Positions 18,241 through 27,682 of a stretch of 64,000 nucleotides of DNA are shown one piece after another. The notes beneath the pieces were generated by a model. That model ran no database searches and was not told the DNA's origin. It saw only the letters and a program-made list of their open reading frames with translations. Position 1 is the first letter of the stretch. The number at the start of each line of letters is the position of its first letter. The stretch comes from Mesorhizobium sp. (GTDB taxonomy: Bacteria > Pseudomonadota > Alphaproteobacteria > Rhizobiales > Rhizobiaceae), in NCBI GenBank assembly GCA_004963905.1, contig SUGL01000020.1, positions 62,001 to 126,000 of the forward strand. Direction: 5' to 3'. The translations under genes were made by a program, and so were the position numbers.

Positions 18241-19005
18241 ATGAATGAAGCCGCTGGCGTGGCGCTGGTGACGGGGGGAGCGAGAAGGATCGGCAAGGCG
18301 ATTGTCGAGGATCTGGCCGCGCATGGCTTTGCCGTCGCCATCCACGCCAACCGTTCTGGAGCCGAGGCCGAAGCCCTGGCAAGCCGCATCAGGGACGCGG
18401 GCGGCCGCGCCGCCGTGGTTGTCGCCGATCTCACCGACATGGACGCGGTCGGCGATGTCGTCGGCCGCTCCGAAGCCGCCCTCGGCCCGGTGACGCTTCT
18501 CGTCAACAACGCCTCTTTGTTCGTCGACGATCGGGTCGAGGATTTCGACTGGCAGGCTTGGGACCGCCACTTCGCCATCCATGTGAAGGCGCCGGCGCTC
18601 TTGGCGCAGAATTTTGCCCGCGCCTTGCCGGAAGGCGCCGAGGGGCTGATCGTCAATGTCGTCGATCAGCGTGTCTGGCGGCCGACGCCGCGCTATTTCT
18701 CCTATGCGCTGTCGAAATCGGCCTTGTGGACGCAGACGCAGATGCTGGCGCAGGCGCTGGGGCCGCGCATTCGCGTCAACGCCATCGGTCCTGGTCCGAC
18801 ACTGAAGAACAAGCGACAGGACGACGAGGATTTCGGCAGGCAGGTCGAAGGCCTGATCCTGAAGCGCGGCCCGCAATTGCCGGAATTCGGAGCCACCATC
18901 CGCTATCTCTGGGAGGCGCGCTCGGTGACCGGCCAGATGATCGCGCTCGACGGCGGCCAGCATCTTGCATGGCAGACGCCCGATGTGACAGGCATGGTGG
19001 AATGA
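18241..19005 (+). CDS. SDR family oxidoreductase (pteridine reductase-like)
   Basis: A 254-residue classical short-chain dehydrogenase: [11 protein letters not shown] for NAD(P) binding, LVNNAS in place of NNAG, catalytic YALSK (Tyr-x3-Lys) and GPGPT near the cofactor loop. The Arg after TGGAR and the LVNNAS form resemble pteridine reductase/FolM-type enzymes, but the substrate is not certain. ATG at 18241 follows GAGG. Its TGA overlaps the ATG of uvrC (ATGA at 19002-19005), so the two genes are translationally coupled. Confidence 0.88.
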   Translation: MNEAAGVALVTGGARRIGKAIVEDLAAHGFAVAIHANRSGAEAEALASRIRDAGGRAAVVVADLTDMDAVGDVVGRSEAALGPVTLLVNNASLFVDDRVEDFDWQAWDRHFAIHVKAPALLAQNFARALPEGAEGLIVNVVDQRVWRPTPRYFSYALSKSALWTQTQMLAQALGPRIRVNAIGPGPTLKNKRQDDEDFGRQVEGLILKRGPQLPEFGATIRYLWEARSVTGQMIALDGGQHLAWQTPDVTGMVE

Positions 19006-21092
19006 GTCCCGCAGACCACAAGCATAGACGAAACGGCGCCGCCGATCTGCCGCCCGATGTCGACCCCGAAATCGACATCGAGGACGAGGCGGCGGAGGAG
19101 ATCGTCGAGCCCGAGGCGGTTCTCGCCGGCCCCGACGTCGCCTTCACCGCGATCGACTGGACGCCGCATGCCGGCGACGCCGACGGCATGGTCGGCGCCG
19201 AGGTGATCCAGACCTTCGTCAAGCGGCTGCCCAATCAGCCCGGCGTCTACCGCATGATGAACGCCGCCGGCGACGTGCTCTATGTCGGCAAGGCGCGCAG
19301 CCTGAAGAAGCGCGTCACCAACTACGCGCAGGGGCGCTTCCACACGGCGCGCATCGGCCGCATGGTGCGCGAGACGGCGACGATGGAATTCGTCGTCACC
19401 CGCACCGAGATCGAGGCGCTGCTGCTCGAGGCGAACCTCATCAAGCGGCTAAGGCCCCGCTTCAACGTGCTTATGCGGGACGACAAGTCGTTTCCCTACA
19501 TCCTGCTCACCGGCGATCATGTCTCGCCCGGCATCTACAAGCATCGCGGCGCGCGCTCGCGCAAGGGCGACTATTTCGGCCCCTTCGCTTCCGCCGGCGC
19601 GGTCGGGCGCACCATCAATTCGCTGCAGCGCGCCTTCCTGCTGCGGAGCTGCACGGACTCCTTCTACGAGAACCGCACGCGGCCCTGCCTGCTCTACCAG
19701 ATCAAGCGCTGCGCCGGTCCCTGCACCGGCGAAATCTCGCATCAGGGTTATGCCGAGCTGGTCGCCGAGGCGAAGGATTTTCTCTCCGGCCGCAGCCAGA
19801 AGGTGAAGACCGAGATTTCGGCCGCCATGCAGCAGGCTTCGGCAGAGCTCGATTTCGAGCGCGCCGCCATCTATCGCGACCGCCTCGCAGCGCTCTCGCA
19901 TGTGCAGGCGCATCAGGGCATCAACCCGCAGACGGTCGAGGAGGCGGACGTCTTCGCCATCCATCAGGAAGGCGGCCAGACCTGCATCCAGGTGTTCTTC
20001 TTCCGCACCGGCCAGAACTGGGGCAACCGCGCCTATTTCCCCAAGGCCGATCCGGCGATGGAGCCTGCCGAGGTGCTGGGCTCCTTCCTGGCGCAGTTCT
20101 ACGACGACAAATTGCCGGCGCGCACGCTGCTTCTCTCGCAGGCCGTGCAGGAGCAGGAGCTGCTCGCCGAAGCGCTCTCCACCCGCGCCGGACGCAGGAT
20201 AGCGATCTCGGTGCCGCAGCGCGGCGAGAAGAAGGATCTGACCGACCACGCGCTGCAGAACGCGCGCGAAGCTCTCGGCCGTAGGCTGGCCGAAACCTCG
20301 ACCCAGGCGCGGCTGCTGCAGGGTTTCGCCGAAACCTTCGGCCTGCAAAAGCCGCCCGCGCGCATCGAGGTCTACGACAACTCGCACATCATGGGCACCA
20401 ACGCGGTCGGCGCCATGGTCGTCGCGGGGCCTGAAGGCTTCGTGAAGAACCAGTACCGGAAATTCAACATCCGCTCGACCGAGATCACGCCGGGCGACGA
20501 TTTCGGCATGATGCGCGAAGTGATGGAGCGGCGGTTCTCGCGGCTGCTGAGGGAGCACGGCGACGCCAAGCCTTCGGGCGGCGTGGAAGCCGAGGACGAT
20601 GCGGCCGAGGACCTTGTCGGCGCAAACGGCAGCTTCCCGGCCTGGCCCGACGTCATCCTGATCGACGGCGGCCAGGGCCAGATGACGGCGGTGCGCAAGA
20701 TCCTGTCCGATCTCGGTATCGAGGACCGCGTGGTCGCGATCGGCATCGCCAAAGGCCCGGATCGCGACGCCGGCCGCGAGCGCTTCTTCGTCAAGGGCAG
20801 GGAGTCCTTCATGCTGCCGGTGCGCGACCCGGTGCTCTATTTCGTCCAGCGCCTGCGCGACGAGGTGCACCGCTTCGCCATCGGCTCGCACCGCGCCCGC
20901 CGCAAGAAGGAGATGGTGAAAAGCCCGCTCGACGAGATCGCCGGCATCGGCCCCGGCCGCAAGCGGGCGCTACTCCACCATTTCGGCACCGCCAAGGCGG
21001 TCAGCCGCGCCGCGGTCGAGGACCTCGTCAAGGTCGACGGCATTTCCGAGCATGTGGCGAAGCTGGTCTACAATCATTTTCATGAGAGCTGA
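19002..21092 (+). CDS. uvrC: excinuclease ABC subunit C
   Basis: A 696-residue protein that makes both incisions in nucleotide excision repair with UvrAB. In order: an acidic N-terminal extension of about 70 residues, GIY-YIG nuclease domain ([20 protein letters not shown]), Cys-rich [13 protein letters not shown], the UVR domain near [14 protein letters not shown], the RNase H-like 5' nuclease ([18 protein letters not shown]), and two C-terminal helix-hairpin-helix motifs ([13 protein letters not shown]). The ATG at 19002 overlaps the stop of the SDR gene. An insert of acidic residues occurs in the RNase H-like domain. Reading through upstream gives only SDR antiframe sequence. Confidence 0.96.
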   Translation: MSPADHKHRRNGAADLPPDVDPEIDIEDEAAEEIVEPEAVLAGPDVAFTAIDWTPHAGDADGMVGAEVIQTFVKRLPNQPGVYRMMNAAGDVLYVGKARSLKKRVTNYAQGRFHTARIGRMVRETATMEFVVTRTEIEALLLEANLIKRLRPRFNVLMRDDKSFPYILLTGDHVSPGIYKHRGARSRKGDYFGPFASAGAVGRTINSLQRAFLLRSCTDSFYENRTRPCLLYQIKRCAGPCTGEISHQGYAELVAEAKDFLSGRSQKVKTEISAAMQQASAELDFERAAIYRDRLAALSHVQAHQGINPQTVEEADVFAIHQEGGQTCIQVFFFRTGQNWGNRAYFPKADPAMEPAEVLGSFLAQFYDDKLPARTLLLSQAVQEQELLAEALSTRAGRRIAISVPQRGEKKDLTDHALQNAREALGRRLAETSTQARLLQGFAETFGLQKPPARIEVYDNSHIMGTNAVGAMVVAGPEGFVKNQYRKFNIRSTEITPGDDFGMMREVMERRFSRLLREHGDAKPSGGVEAEDDAAEDLVGANGSFPAWPDVILIDGGQGQMTAVRKILSDLGIEDRVVAIGIAKGPDRDAGRERFFVKGRESFMLPVRDPVLYFVQRLRDEVHRFAIGSHRARRKKEMVKSPLDEIAGIGPGRKRALLHHFGTAKAVSRAAVEDLVKVDGISEHVAKLVYNHFHES

Positions 21093-21575
21093 GGAGGGTT
21101 TCAGGCACGGAAGTTTGACGAGGGGCCTGTAAGGTGCTGTTCCTTGGAGATTAGCCGAGACGCCTTTCGCGTCGTCATTCTAGGGCGGAGCAAGGAGCGA
21201 AGCGACGCGCGCAGACCCTAGAATCCATTCCGTTACCTCTACGCTTTGCTGCGGCTCAGAAAAACCTCTGTTCTGCTCCGTTACGCCGTTCGCGCGAGGT
21301 CACGGAATGGATCCTCGGGTCTGCGCGTCCGCTTCGCTCCCGCTCCGCCCGTGGATGACGAAGTTGCCTGGGCTTCGCCCAATCCCGCGTTGCAAGAAGA
21401 GCCGGCGTCGAGGCCGCCAAGCTCCGCTCTTAAATGGGAGATGCCCGGGGCCGGGAGAGGTGCCTCGCGCCGACCCTTCACGTCGATTTTCCCTGACCAA
21501 TCGAATCTCGCCTGTTGACCCCCCACATCGGCTTCTGATTTGAGTAGGCAGGCGGAGAAGAGTTCCCGATCAAAT
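21093..21575. repeat. repeat C, paired palindromic element in the uvrC-pgsA gap
   Basis: The gap holds no gene. From about 21171 to 21235 it carries GTCATTCTAGGGCGGAGCAAGG and continues through CGCAGACCCTAGAATCCATTCCG; an opposing arm, CACGGAATGGATCCTCGGG and on to GGATGACGAAG, follows at about 21299-21363. The same composite occurs at 37643-37802. It separates uvrC from pgsA by nearly 500 bp, which argues that pgsA has its own promoter. Confidence 0.8.
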
Positions 21576-22172
21576 ATGGCCCAGCGCGCGTTCAACCTGC
21601 CGAACATCCTCACCTACGCCCGCATCATCGCGGTGCCGCTGGTGGTGCTGTGCTTTTTCCTCGAGGGCCATCTGAAATCCTCCGACTTCGCCCGCTGGTC
21701 GGCGCTGGTCATTTTCCTGCTCGCCTCCATCACCGACTATTTCGACGGCTACTTCGCGCGCGCCTGGCAGCAGACCTCGAACATAGGCAAGATGCTCGAC
21801 CCGATCGCCGACAAGCTTCTGGTCGCCACCTGTCTGCTGCTTTTGGCCGCCGACACCGACCGCCATGGCGGCATCGCCGGCTGGTCGCTCTGGGCGGCGA
21901 TCATCATCCTGTGCCGCGAGATCCTGGTCTCGGGCCTGCGTGAATACCTGGCCGCGCTGAAGGTCTCGGTGCCGGTGACGCAGCTTGCCAAATGGAAGAC
22001 GACCATCCAGATGGTCGCCATCGCCTTCCTGCTCGTCGGCCCGGCCGGCGACAAGATCTTCCCGCTGACCACTCAGATCGGCCTGGTGCTGCTGTGGATC
22101 GCAGCGCTCGTCACGCTCTATACTGGCTACGACTATTTCCGCGCCGGCCTGAAGCACATCATGGACGAGTGA
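21576..22172 (+). CDS. pgsA: CDP-diacylglycerol-glycerol-3-phosphate 3-phosphatidyltransferase
   Basis: The 198-residue integral membrane enzyme makes phosphatidylglycerol phosphate from CDP-diacylglycerol. It has NLPNILTYARIIAVPLV at the start and the CDP-alcohol phosphotransferase motif DG-YF-AR-x8-G-x3-D-x3-D (DGYFARAWQQ to LDPIAD). Four to five membrane helices follow. ATG at 21576 is at the conserved NLPN region; an upstream in-frame ATG adds a poorly conserved leader. It is followed by moaD at one base and moaE, a conserved alphaproteobacterial order. Confidence 0.93.
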   Translation: MAQRAFNLPNILTYARIIAVPLVVLCFFLEGHLKSSDFARWSALVIFLLASITDYFDGYFARAWQQTSNIGKMLDPIADKLLVATCLLLLAADTDRHGGIAGWSLWAAIIILCREILVSGLREYLAALKVSVPVTQLAKWKTTIQMVAIAFLLVGPAGDKIFPLTTQIGLVLLWIAALVTLYTGYDYFRAGLKHIMDE

Positions 22173-22173
22173 A

Positions 22174-22431
22174 ATGTCGACGAAACTCATCTATTTCGCC
22201 TGGGTGCGCGAACGGATCGGCAAGCCGGAGGAGCATGTCGAGCTGCCGGCCGGCATCGAGACCGTCGCCGACCTGTTGCGCTGGCTGAAGTCGCGCGGCG
22301 AGGAATACGAAAACGCGCTGCAGTATCCGGACGTCATCCGCGTCGCCATCAACCAGGAACATGTCGGCCACCGCGAGAAGATCGCGGGTGCGCGCGAGAT
22401 CGCGCTGTTTCCGCCGATGACCGGAGGCTGA
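22174..22431 (+). CDS. moaD: molybdopterin synthase sulfur carrier subunit
   Basis: An 85-residue ubiquitin-like protein ending in the diagnostic Gly-Gly (PPMTGG), which is thiocarboxylated and donates sulfur to precursor Z in the MoaD-MoaE complex. It lies one base after pgsA and one base before moaE. Together with moaE it supplies molybdopterin, and a bis-MGD-type oxidoreductase is encoded at 46836 in the same window. Confidence 0.95.
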   Translation: MSTKLIYFAWVRERIGKPEEHVELPAGIETVADLLRWLKSRGEEYENALQYPDVIRVAINQEHVGHREKIAGAREIALFPPMTGG

Positions 22432-22432
22432 G

Positions 22433-22912
22433 GTGGCGAGCACGATCGTGCCGGCCATTCGCGTCCAACGCGAGGATTTCGACGTCGCCGCCGAGATCGC
22501 CACCCTGACGAAAGGCCGCGCCGACATCGGCGCCGTGGTCACTTTCTCCGGCCTCTGCCGCGACGAAGCGGGCGCGCTCGCGGCGCTCGAGCTCGAGCAC
22601 TATCCCGGCATGGCCGAGGCCGAGATCGGCCGCATTGCCGCCGAAGCCATTGAACGCTGGCCGCTGCAGGGGCTCACCGTCATCCACCGCCACGGCAAGA
22701 TCGCGCCCGGCGAGAACATCGTGCTGGTGGTCGCCGCCTCCGCGCACCGCCAGGCGGCCTTCGAGGCGGCGAATTTCCTGATGGACTATCTGAAGTCGCG
22801 CGCGCCTTTCTGGAAGAAGGAGCACCGCGCCGACGGCTCCGAGGGCGGCTGGGTCGAGGCCAAGGAAGCCGACGACGAGGCAGCCGACCGCTGGACGAAG
22901 CGGGGCGAATAA
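22433..22912 (+). CDS. moaE: molybdopterin synthase catalytic subunit
   Basis: A 159-residue MoaE. It has GAVVTFSGLCRDE, LELEHYPGMAE and the catalytic basic region with LKSRAPFWKKE, which binds the MoaD tail and precursor Z. It starts with GTG at 22433, preceded by GGAGG, directly after the moaD stop. The C-terminus is a Glu/Asp-rich helix. Function: insertion of two sulfurs to form molybdopterin dithiolene. Confidence 0.95.
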   Translation: MASTIVPAIRVQREDFDVAAEIATLTKGRADIGAVVTFSGLCRDEAGALAALELEHYPGMAEAEIGRIAAEAIERWPLQGLTVIHRHGKIAPGENIVLVVAASAHRQAAFEAANFLMDYLKSRAPFWKKEHRADGSEGGWVEAKEADDEAADRWTKRGE

Positions 22913-22989
22913 ATCCCTCCCGGCCATTGAACGACCGCAATCCTCCCCGACCTTGCAAACCGGTTTGATTTGCTGGGCGGAGCAATCTC

Positions 22990-23757
22990 ATGCTGGACCG
23001 GATCGCTGAATTCTTCATCTTCGGCCTGGTGCCGCTGGTGGTCGGCGTGCTTGCCGTGCCGGAACTCTCGGGCGCCGCCGAAAAGAAGCTGACAGGCGAA
23101 GTTACCTATCGCGAGCGCATCGCGCTGCCGCCCGATGCGGTGCTTTCGGTCGAGCTCGCCGACGTCTCGCTGGCCGACGCGCCGGCGACGATCATCGGCC
23201 AGCGCCAGATCGTGCCGGCCGGCCAGGTGCCGATCAAATTCGAGATCAGCTTCGATCCAAAAGCGATCAAGCCGGGCAGGACCTATGCGCTGCAGGCCCG
23301 CATCACCGTCGACGACCGGCTGATGTTCGTCACCGACACCCGCCATCAGGTCGATCCGCTGGACGGCAAGCCGCAGACCCTCGTGCTGAAGATGGCAGCA
23401 CCCGCAGCCGGGCCGGATGCCGCGGCCTTATATGACCAGAGTTGGCTCGTCGAATATATCGACGGCATCGGTGCCATCGCCGAGCCGCAGGCGACGTTCC
23501 GCATCAGCGAGGCCGGCAAGGCGGACGGCAAGGGTCCGTGCAACAACTACTTCGCCACCGCCACGGTGGAAGGACGCAGGATTGCCATCGGCGACGTCGG
23601 CTCGACGCGCATGGCCTGCGCGCCGGATGTGATGGCCGAGGAGCGGGCGCTGTTCGACGCGCTGGGCAAGGCGGCGTCCTATCACGTCGAGGCCGGCAAG
23701 CTCACCATCGCCGACAAGGACGGCCGCGACATCCTGCGCTTCAGCGCCGCGAGCTGA
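22990..23757 (+). CDS. YbaY-like/META domain envelope protein
   Basis: The 255-residue protein has an N-terminal hydrophobic anchor (FIFGLVPLVVGVLAV), a YbaY-type beta domain (LTGEVTYRERIALPPDAVLS, with VPIKFEISFD) and a C-terminal META/HslJ domain (GKGPCNNYFATA, STRMACAPDVM). This pairing is common in secreted or periplasmic proteins of alphaproteobacteria linked to envelope stress; the role here is not known. It lies 77 bp after moaE. Confidence 0.85.
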   Translation: MLDRIAEFFIFGLVPLVVGVLAVPELSGAAEKKLTGEVTYRERIALPPDAVLSVELADVSLADAPATIIGQRQIVPAGQVPIKFEISFDPKAIKPGRTYALQARITVDDRLMFVTDTRHQVDPLDGKPQTLVLKMAAPAAGPDAAALYDQSWLVEYIDGIGAIAEPQATFRISEAGKADGKGPCNNYFATATVEGRRIAIGDVGSTRMACAPDVMAEERALFDALGKAASYHVEAGKLTIADKDGRDILRFSAAS

Positions 23758-23764
23758 AACTGCC

Positions 23765-23850
23765 AATCTCTCCACTCGTGGGGAGATGCTCGGTCCATCC
23801 TCCGAAGCTGCAGCGCAGCTGCTGCGAAGGACGGGCAGGACAGAGGCGCG
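23765..23850. repeat. repeat A variant with nested palindrome
   Basis: A copy of repeat A in which GGAGATGCTCGG and GCAGGACAGAGG are separated by about 40 extra bases forming a dyad around GAAGCTGCAGCGCAGCTG. The matching arrangement at 60672-60750 has the same insert with a perfect dyad. See findings. Confidence 0.75.
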
Positions 23851-24014
23851 AAGGATCTCGACGTTTCAGCTTCGGGGTCTGCTTCGGCCGGGAAGAAACC
23901 AGACAGCCGAAGCGTTTCTTCCTCATATGGCGGGCAGGCAAAAGGGACATGTCCCTTCACTGAAACCGCCAGACCGAATGCGCGGCTCGATCTGGCCCTC
24001 AAAGGAGACCAGAC

Positions 24015-24284
24015 ATGAAAAAGCACGCGCTCATTCTTGCCGCCGCCGGTGCATCGCTGATTGCCTTCGCCGGCTTTGCCCGGGCGGACGACCATCTGTT
24101 CAACGCCGAGCAGCATGGCCTCAGCACCGACAGCCAGCCCTTCCAGACCAACAAGGCCGGCCACAGCGGCGACCTCGCGCCCGGGCAGGGCAGCCCGTTC
24201 ACGGGCGAAGAGACCAAGACGCCGGCCACCGACACGGACGCGGCGAACGATCATGCGAATGTGAAAGAGCGCCAGGCGAAGTAA
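24015..24284 (+). CDS. small periplasmic hypothetical protein
   Basis: An 89-residue product with a clean signal peptide (MKKHALILAAAGASLIAFAGFARA) and a hydrophilic, disordered-looking mature part rich in Asp, Gly and Thr. AAAGGAGACC precedes the ATG at 24015. I do not recognise the family. It is separate from the repeat upstream and convergent with the vWA-domain gene, with a shared hairpin between them. Confidence 0.65.
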   Translation: MKKHALILAAAGASLIAFAGFARADDHLFNAEQHGLSTDSQPFQTNKAGHSGDLAPGQGSPFTGEETKTPATDTDAANDHANVKERQAK

Positions 24285-24321
24285 AGTCAGCCCGCCGTGA
24301 GGAGCGGCCTTTTCTGACTGC

Positions 24322-24360
24322 AGAGCGGATCGCCGTTTCCGTAAGACGGTGAACCGCTCT
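24322..24360. terminator. shared hairpin between convergent genes
   Basis: Outer arms AGAGCGG (24322-24328) and CCGCTCT (24354-24360), with further pairing inside. It lies at the junction of convergent genes ending at 24284 and 24359. It is likely part of the common rhizobial AGAGCGGTTC-type repeat and has no T-tract, so terminator function is only probable. Confidence 0.5.
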
Positions 24361-25216
24361 AGCGCTGGACAGCCCCAGGCATCGAACAGTCGAATGCGGG
24401 GGAGCCCGGTATTGTGTAGGAAGCGAGACTTGGTCGTGAGGGCCGGCCGGCGATTTCTAGAAGCAGCTTTCGCCGGATTGCCACCTCGAACATGGCGAGA
24501 TCATCGATCCCGATCACAAATGCGTCCGGCCCGCCGATGACGCAATGCTCATAGTATAAGGAAAGATACTGTCGGCCAAAGGATTGAAAGCCATTGGAGC
24601 CGCTATGCGCCAGCGACAGCGGCAGGCCGTTGATGGTGATCCCCGAGCTTGTCAGCATGTCGCGTATAGGTTCGAGCGGCAGGCCGACATTGTTCGGGCC
24701 GTCGCCTGATATGTCGACGACCCGGCGCTCACCAGCCGCCTGGCTGTGCGCCAACAGACCGGCTGCGGCCAGCAACCCACCGGAAATGGACGTACCCGCT
24801 TCGGCGACGATCGGTTTCGTCGAGAGGGCATCGGCAAAGCGCTTTGCATCGTCTGCGCCGCCGACGATCGTCCACGGCATGATGACGCGTTGATATCCCG
24901 GTCCGGCCCACTCAAGGTAAGAGACAGCAATTGCGCCGCGAGCGCCTGATCCGATGGCGCGTGCGAGGTCTGGGTGACGGAAGGCACTGACATAACCGTC
25001 GCGCTGGACCTGCTGCTCGGCGCGAGTCATCGAGGATGAGACATCGACCGCGAGGACCAGTTCGAGGTCGACGCCAGGCTTTCGCAGGCCACCGGCCGCT
25101 GTCGGAGAACAGGGGCAGCTGGCGAGGAGCGCCAGCATCAACAAATATGATGCTGTCGGGGGTCCCGATTGCTTTGGAAGGACGGGCCTGTTTCGCCACC
25201 CCAACATTGCTGCCAT
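24359..25216 (-). CDS. DUF1194 vWA-domain secreted protein
   Basis: The 285-residue protein has a signal peptide or anchor (SYLLMLALLASCPCS) and a von Willebrand factor A-like domain with a MIDAS motif DVSSSM at about residues 58-63, GTSISGGLLAAAGLL and VVDISGDGPNN. It matches DUF1194, a family in alphaproteobacteria thought to be extracytoplasmic and metal-binding. The start could be 25216 or 25207. Function is not known. Confidence 0.85.
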   Translation of the reverse strand: MAAMLGWRNRPVLPKQSGPPTASYLLMLALLASCPCSPTAAGGLRKPGVDLELVLAVDVSSSMTRAEQQVQRDGYVSAFRHPDLARAIGSGARGAIAVSYLEWAGPGYQRVIMPWTIVGGADDAKRFADALSTKPIVAEAGTSISGGLLAAAGLLAHSQAAGERRVVDISGDGPNNVGLPLEPIRDMLTSSGITINGLPLSLAHSGSNGFQSFGRQYLSLYYEHCVIGGPDAFVIGIDDLAMFEVAIRRKLLLEIAGRPSRPSLASYTIPGSPAFDCSMPGAVQR

Positions 25217-25313
25217 CCGGCATAACCCGACGCGCGGCCGCGGTTTCGAAGTTCAAAGGGGGACTCTGGGCTGGTGGATCGTTGCGCGCTTCACCCGAAC
25301 GGGTGAGGGCTGT

Positions 25314-26453
25314 TCAGTGCCGCGAAGGCGCGCGCAGGCGCGACAGCAGGGCCGCGAGCTCGGCCTGGCGGTGCGTTCCGGTCTTGGCGAGAATCGCGCG
25401 CAGTTGAGTTCGCGCCGTTTCGCGCCCGATCGCCAGCTGGGCGCTCGCCGCGTCGATGCCGCCGCCAGCGGCGAGGCTGGAAGCCAGCCGTGCCTCGGCC
25501 GCCGTGAGCTGGAAGGCTTGGCCGAGCAACCGCGCCGACGGCGCCCGTTCGCTGACGAGGTCGGTGAGGCAAAGCAGGAAATCGCCGCCATTGAACAGGT
25601 CGCGCAGGAAGGATGTCATCGGCACGATTTCGGCCAGCAGCCAGAATGACCCGTTGCGGGTGATGACTTCCGGCTCCGCCAGAAACCTTCCGTCCCGAGC
25701 GCTTGTGGCGGCCCTATGGACCATCCGCTGTAGACGTGAATCAGTGTCGCGATCGGTCGCGTGGATGCGGCCGTGCCGGACCACGAGGCCGGGGCCAAAC
25801 AAGGCATCCGCATGCTTATTGCAACGTCTGAGACCACCGCGGCTATCGAGCAGCGCCGCCGCGCAGTTGAATTGGTCAAGCAGGGCGAGTGCCGGGTCGA
25901 GCGAAACCTCCCAGATCTTCTCGGCCAGGCTGACGATACGGCCCATGTCGGGCGCCACACGCAGGAAATGATCAGCCTCGGACAGTTCGAAAGGGCCGCT
26001 TCTTGCGTCGCGGAACATCGACAGGACCCATTGGCGTCGGTTGACCGGGAAAGCCACGGCGCCCCACCACTCGCGGTGTCCTGGACGGGCTATCTCCTGA
26101 TAGTAGGGCAGGATCCTCCTTTCCTCCGGCGTGGAGATTTCATCCTCGACGGTGAAACAGGTCATAGGTCTCGGCAGCCGTGCGGCCCTTTCAGGATGCG
26201 GGTCGGGCGCGCCTTCGATGTTGTCGAGCCAGATCGCCGCGAATTCGTTATGTTCGGCAGAGTCCGGTGTTGGTTCAGTTCGCTTCCGCTGGTCGCTGCG
26301 GAACGGATGCGAGTTGTCGCGGGTGCGGATGACGCAACTCGTCACGCCCAGGGCATCGGCAAGGTTTTGCAGTGCCTGCGGCCACCGTCCGAAGTCGAAG
26401 GCGGCATCGTAGCAATCCTCGATGGCGGATGCGATTCCCCGCTGGGCAGCCAT
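25314..26453 (-). CDS. LuxR family transcriptional regulator
   Basis: A 379-residue protein with a large N-terminal sensory region of unrecognised type (about 310 residues) and a C-terminal LuxR/FixJ helix-turn-helix: FQLTAAEARLASSLAAGGG, IDAASAQLAIGRETARTQLR, IFAKTG-like ILAKTGTHRQAELAALL. ATG at 26453 has GAAGG upstream. It is transcribed away from the riboswitch-crcB unit. No ligand or target can be given. Confidence 0.85.
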   Translation of the reverse strand: MAAQRGIASAIEDCYDAAFDFGRWPQALQNLADALGVTSCVIRTRDNSHPFRSDQRKRTEPTPDSAEHNEFAAIWLDNIEGAPDPHPERAARLPRPMTCFTVEDEISTPEERRILPYYQEIARPGHREWWGAVAFPVNRRQWVLSMFRDARSGPFELSEADHFLRVAPDMGRIVSLAEKIWEVSLDPALALLDQFNCAAALLDSRGGLRRCNKHADALFGPGLVVRHGRIHATDRDTDSRLQRMVHRAATSARDGRFLAEPEVITRNGSFWLLAEIVPMTSFLRDLFNGGDFLLCLTDLVSERAPSARLLGQAFQLTAAEARLASSLAAGGGIDAASAQLAIGRETARTQLRAILAKTGTHRQAELAALLSRLRAPSRH

Positions 26454-26700
26454 TTGAACTGACCTTCGTGATGGACGGGCTACCACGCGCCCATATTAGC
26501 ACAAGCTTGCGGATGCGAAAAATCACAAGCAAACAAGGCGATGAAGCGACGGCCGGAATCAAACTGCGAGATTCTCGGGAGCGAGTGGCGAAGCGGGACC
26601 TCGTCGTTCCACTGCGGATTCATGGCATCGTCGTTTCGGCGCACCTTCTCCAGCCGATTGACCGCGCCGCCACGACCACCTAGTTTCCCTCATCAAAATG
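26454..26700. other. upstream region of the fluoride riboswitch
   Basis: About 250 bases between the divergent LuxR gene and the crcB riboswitch. It should contain both promoters. No gene or convincing palindrome was seen. Confidence 0.4.
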
Positions 26701-26779
26701 GGGATGGGGTTCCCCCGAAACCGCCCTTTGGGCTGATGACTCCTGCCAGGCGTGCTTTGCGCGGCAGGATTTGTTTTTT
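26701..26779 (+). promoter_or_regulatory. fluoride riboswitch with terminator platform
   Basis: From 26701 the sequence reads GGGATGGGGTTCCCCCGAAA, then CCGCCCTTTGGGCTGATGAC and TCCTGCC, which matches the crcB-motif aptamer: a GG-GATGG-GTTC start, the AACCGCC...GGCTGATGACTCCT core with pseudoknot strands, and a short internal hairpin (GCCC/GGGC). The final TCCTGCC (26741-26747) also pairs with GGCAGGA (26763-26769), forming a stem followed by TTTGTTTTTT. This is the expected off switch: without fluoride the terminator forms; fluoride binding sequesters TCCTGCC in the aptamer and lets transcription continue into crcB. Confidence 0.9.
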
Positions 26780-26849
26780 CCGCTCGCATCGTGCCTGCTT
26801 TGTTAACGTGATTCCCTGAGTGGAATCGCATTTGGAAAGGCATGAAGCG

Positions 26850-27242
26850 ATGACCCTTGCGGCTTGCGTCCTGGTCCTGATCGGCGGGTTCCTTGGCGGT
26901 ATTTCCCGCTTCTTCCTGTCCGGCCTTGTCGGCCGCAGCGTCGGCGAGACCTTTCCCTGGGGCACGCTGGCGGTCAACGTCTCCGGCGCGCTCGCCATCG
27001 GCGCCTTCGCTGGCGCGGCGCGCGCCGTCGGTGGCGTCTTTTCCGCCGAGCTGGTGCGCGACCTGATCGTGGTCGGCCTGTTCGGTGGCTACACCACGGT
27101 TTCGTCCTTCTGCCTGCAGACGCTGAACCTCGCGCTCGACGGCGAGCGGCGGCTCGCCGTCTTCAACGTCGTCGCCTCGGCGGCGCTCTGCGTGCTCGCG
27201 GTGGCGCTCGGCTTTTGGGCCGTCATGCGGATGGCGGGGTAG
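26850..27242 (+). CDS. crcB: fluoride channel subunit CrcB (first copy)
   Basis: A 130-residue membrane protein of the CrcB/Fluc family with four helices. It shows GGFLGGISRFFLSG, the pore motif GTLAVNVSGALAIG (Asn on the NxxG type site) and GLFGGYTTVSSFCLQ with the TTxSSF phenylalanine box. Fluc proteins export fluoride passively as dual-topology dimers or paired subunits. The chosen ATG at 26850 has AAGG ten bases upstream; a GTG at 26820 is in frame. It lies 70 bp after the riboswitch terminator and pairs with a second crcB. Confidence 0.93.
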   Translation: MTLAACVLVLIGGFLGGISRFFLSGLVGRSVGETFPWGTLAVNVSGALAIGAFAGAARAVGGVFSAELVRDLIVVGLFGGYTTVSSFCLQTLNLALDGERRLAVFNVVASAALCVLAVALGFWAVMRMAG

Positions 27243-27245
27243 GGC

Positions 27246-27668
27246 ATGTTCGACAGACAGACGGCCCTGCGGCTTTATCTGGCGGTCGGCTGCGGCGCAG
27301 CCATGGGCTCCCTGGTGCGCTTCCTGTCCGGCTACGTCATTGTCTCGCTGCTGGGCCTGAGCGCGCTTCTTGCAACGGCTTTCGTCAATGTCGTCGGCTC
27401 GTGGGTCATCATGTTCTTCGCCACGCTGACCCGGCCGGACGGGCGCCTGATGGTCGGCCCGGCCGGCCGCCAGTTCGTCACCGGCGGCTTCTGCGGCGGC
27501 CTCACCACCTTCTCGGCGATGAGCCTCGACACCTTCATCCTGCTTTTCGAGGGCGACCTTAGCCTCGCCACGACTTATCTTGTCAGTGTCGTGGTGCTGT
27601 CGCTCGCTTCGGCCTGGCTCGGCTATCTCATGGCGGCCAGGTTCAACCGCTTGCCGATCACCAGGTGA
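27246..27668 (+). CDS. crcB: fluoride channel subunit CrcB (second copy)
   Basis: The 140-residue second Fluc subunit has [29 protein letters not shown] and [16 protein letters not shown]. Paired crcB genes usually encode an antiparallel heterodimer in which each chain is fixed in one orientation. It starts three bases after the first copy and overlaps the DUF190 gene region closely, so all three form one fluoride-induced operon. Confidence 0.92.
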   Translation: MFDRQTALRLYLAVGCGAAMGSLVRFLSGYVIVSLLGLSALLATAFVNVVGSWVIMFFATLTRPDGRLMVGPAGRQFVTGGFCGGLTTFSAMSLDTFILLFEGDLSLATTYLVSVVVLSLASAWLGYLMAARFNRLPITR

Positions 27669-27682
27669 TCAGGGAGGAGAAC

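Noticed and set aside
19449..20891. Minus-strand open frame of 480 residues opposite uvrC
   Set aside because: Shadow of uvrC; His/Arg-rich with no recognisable domain.
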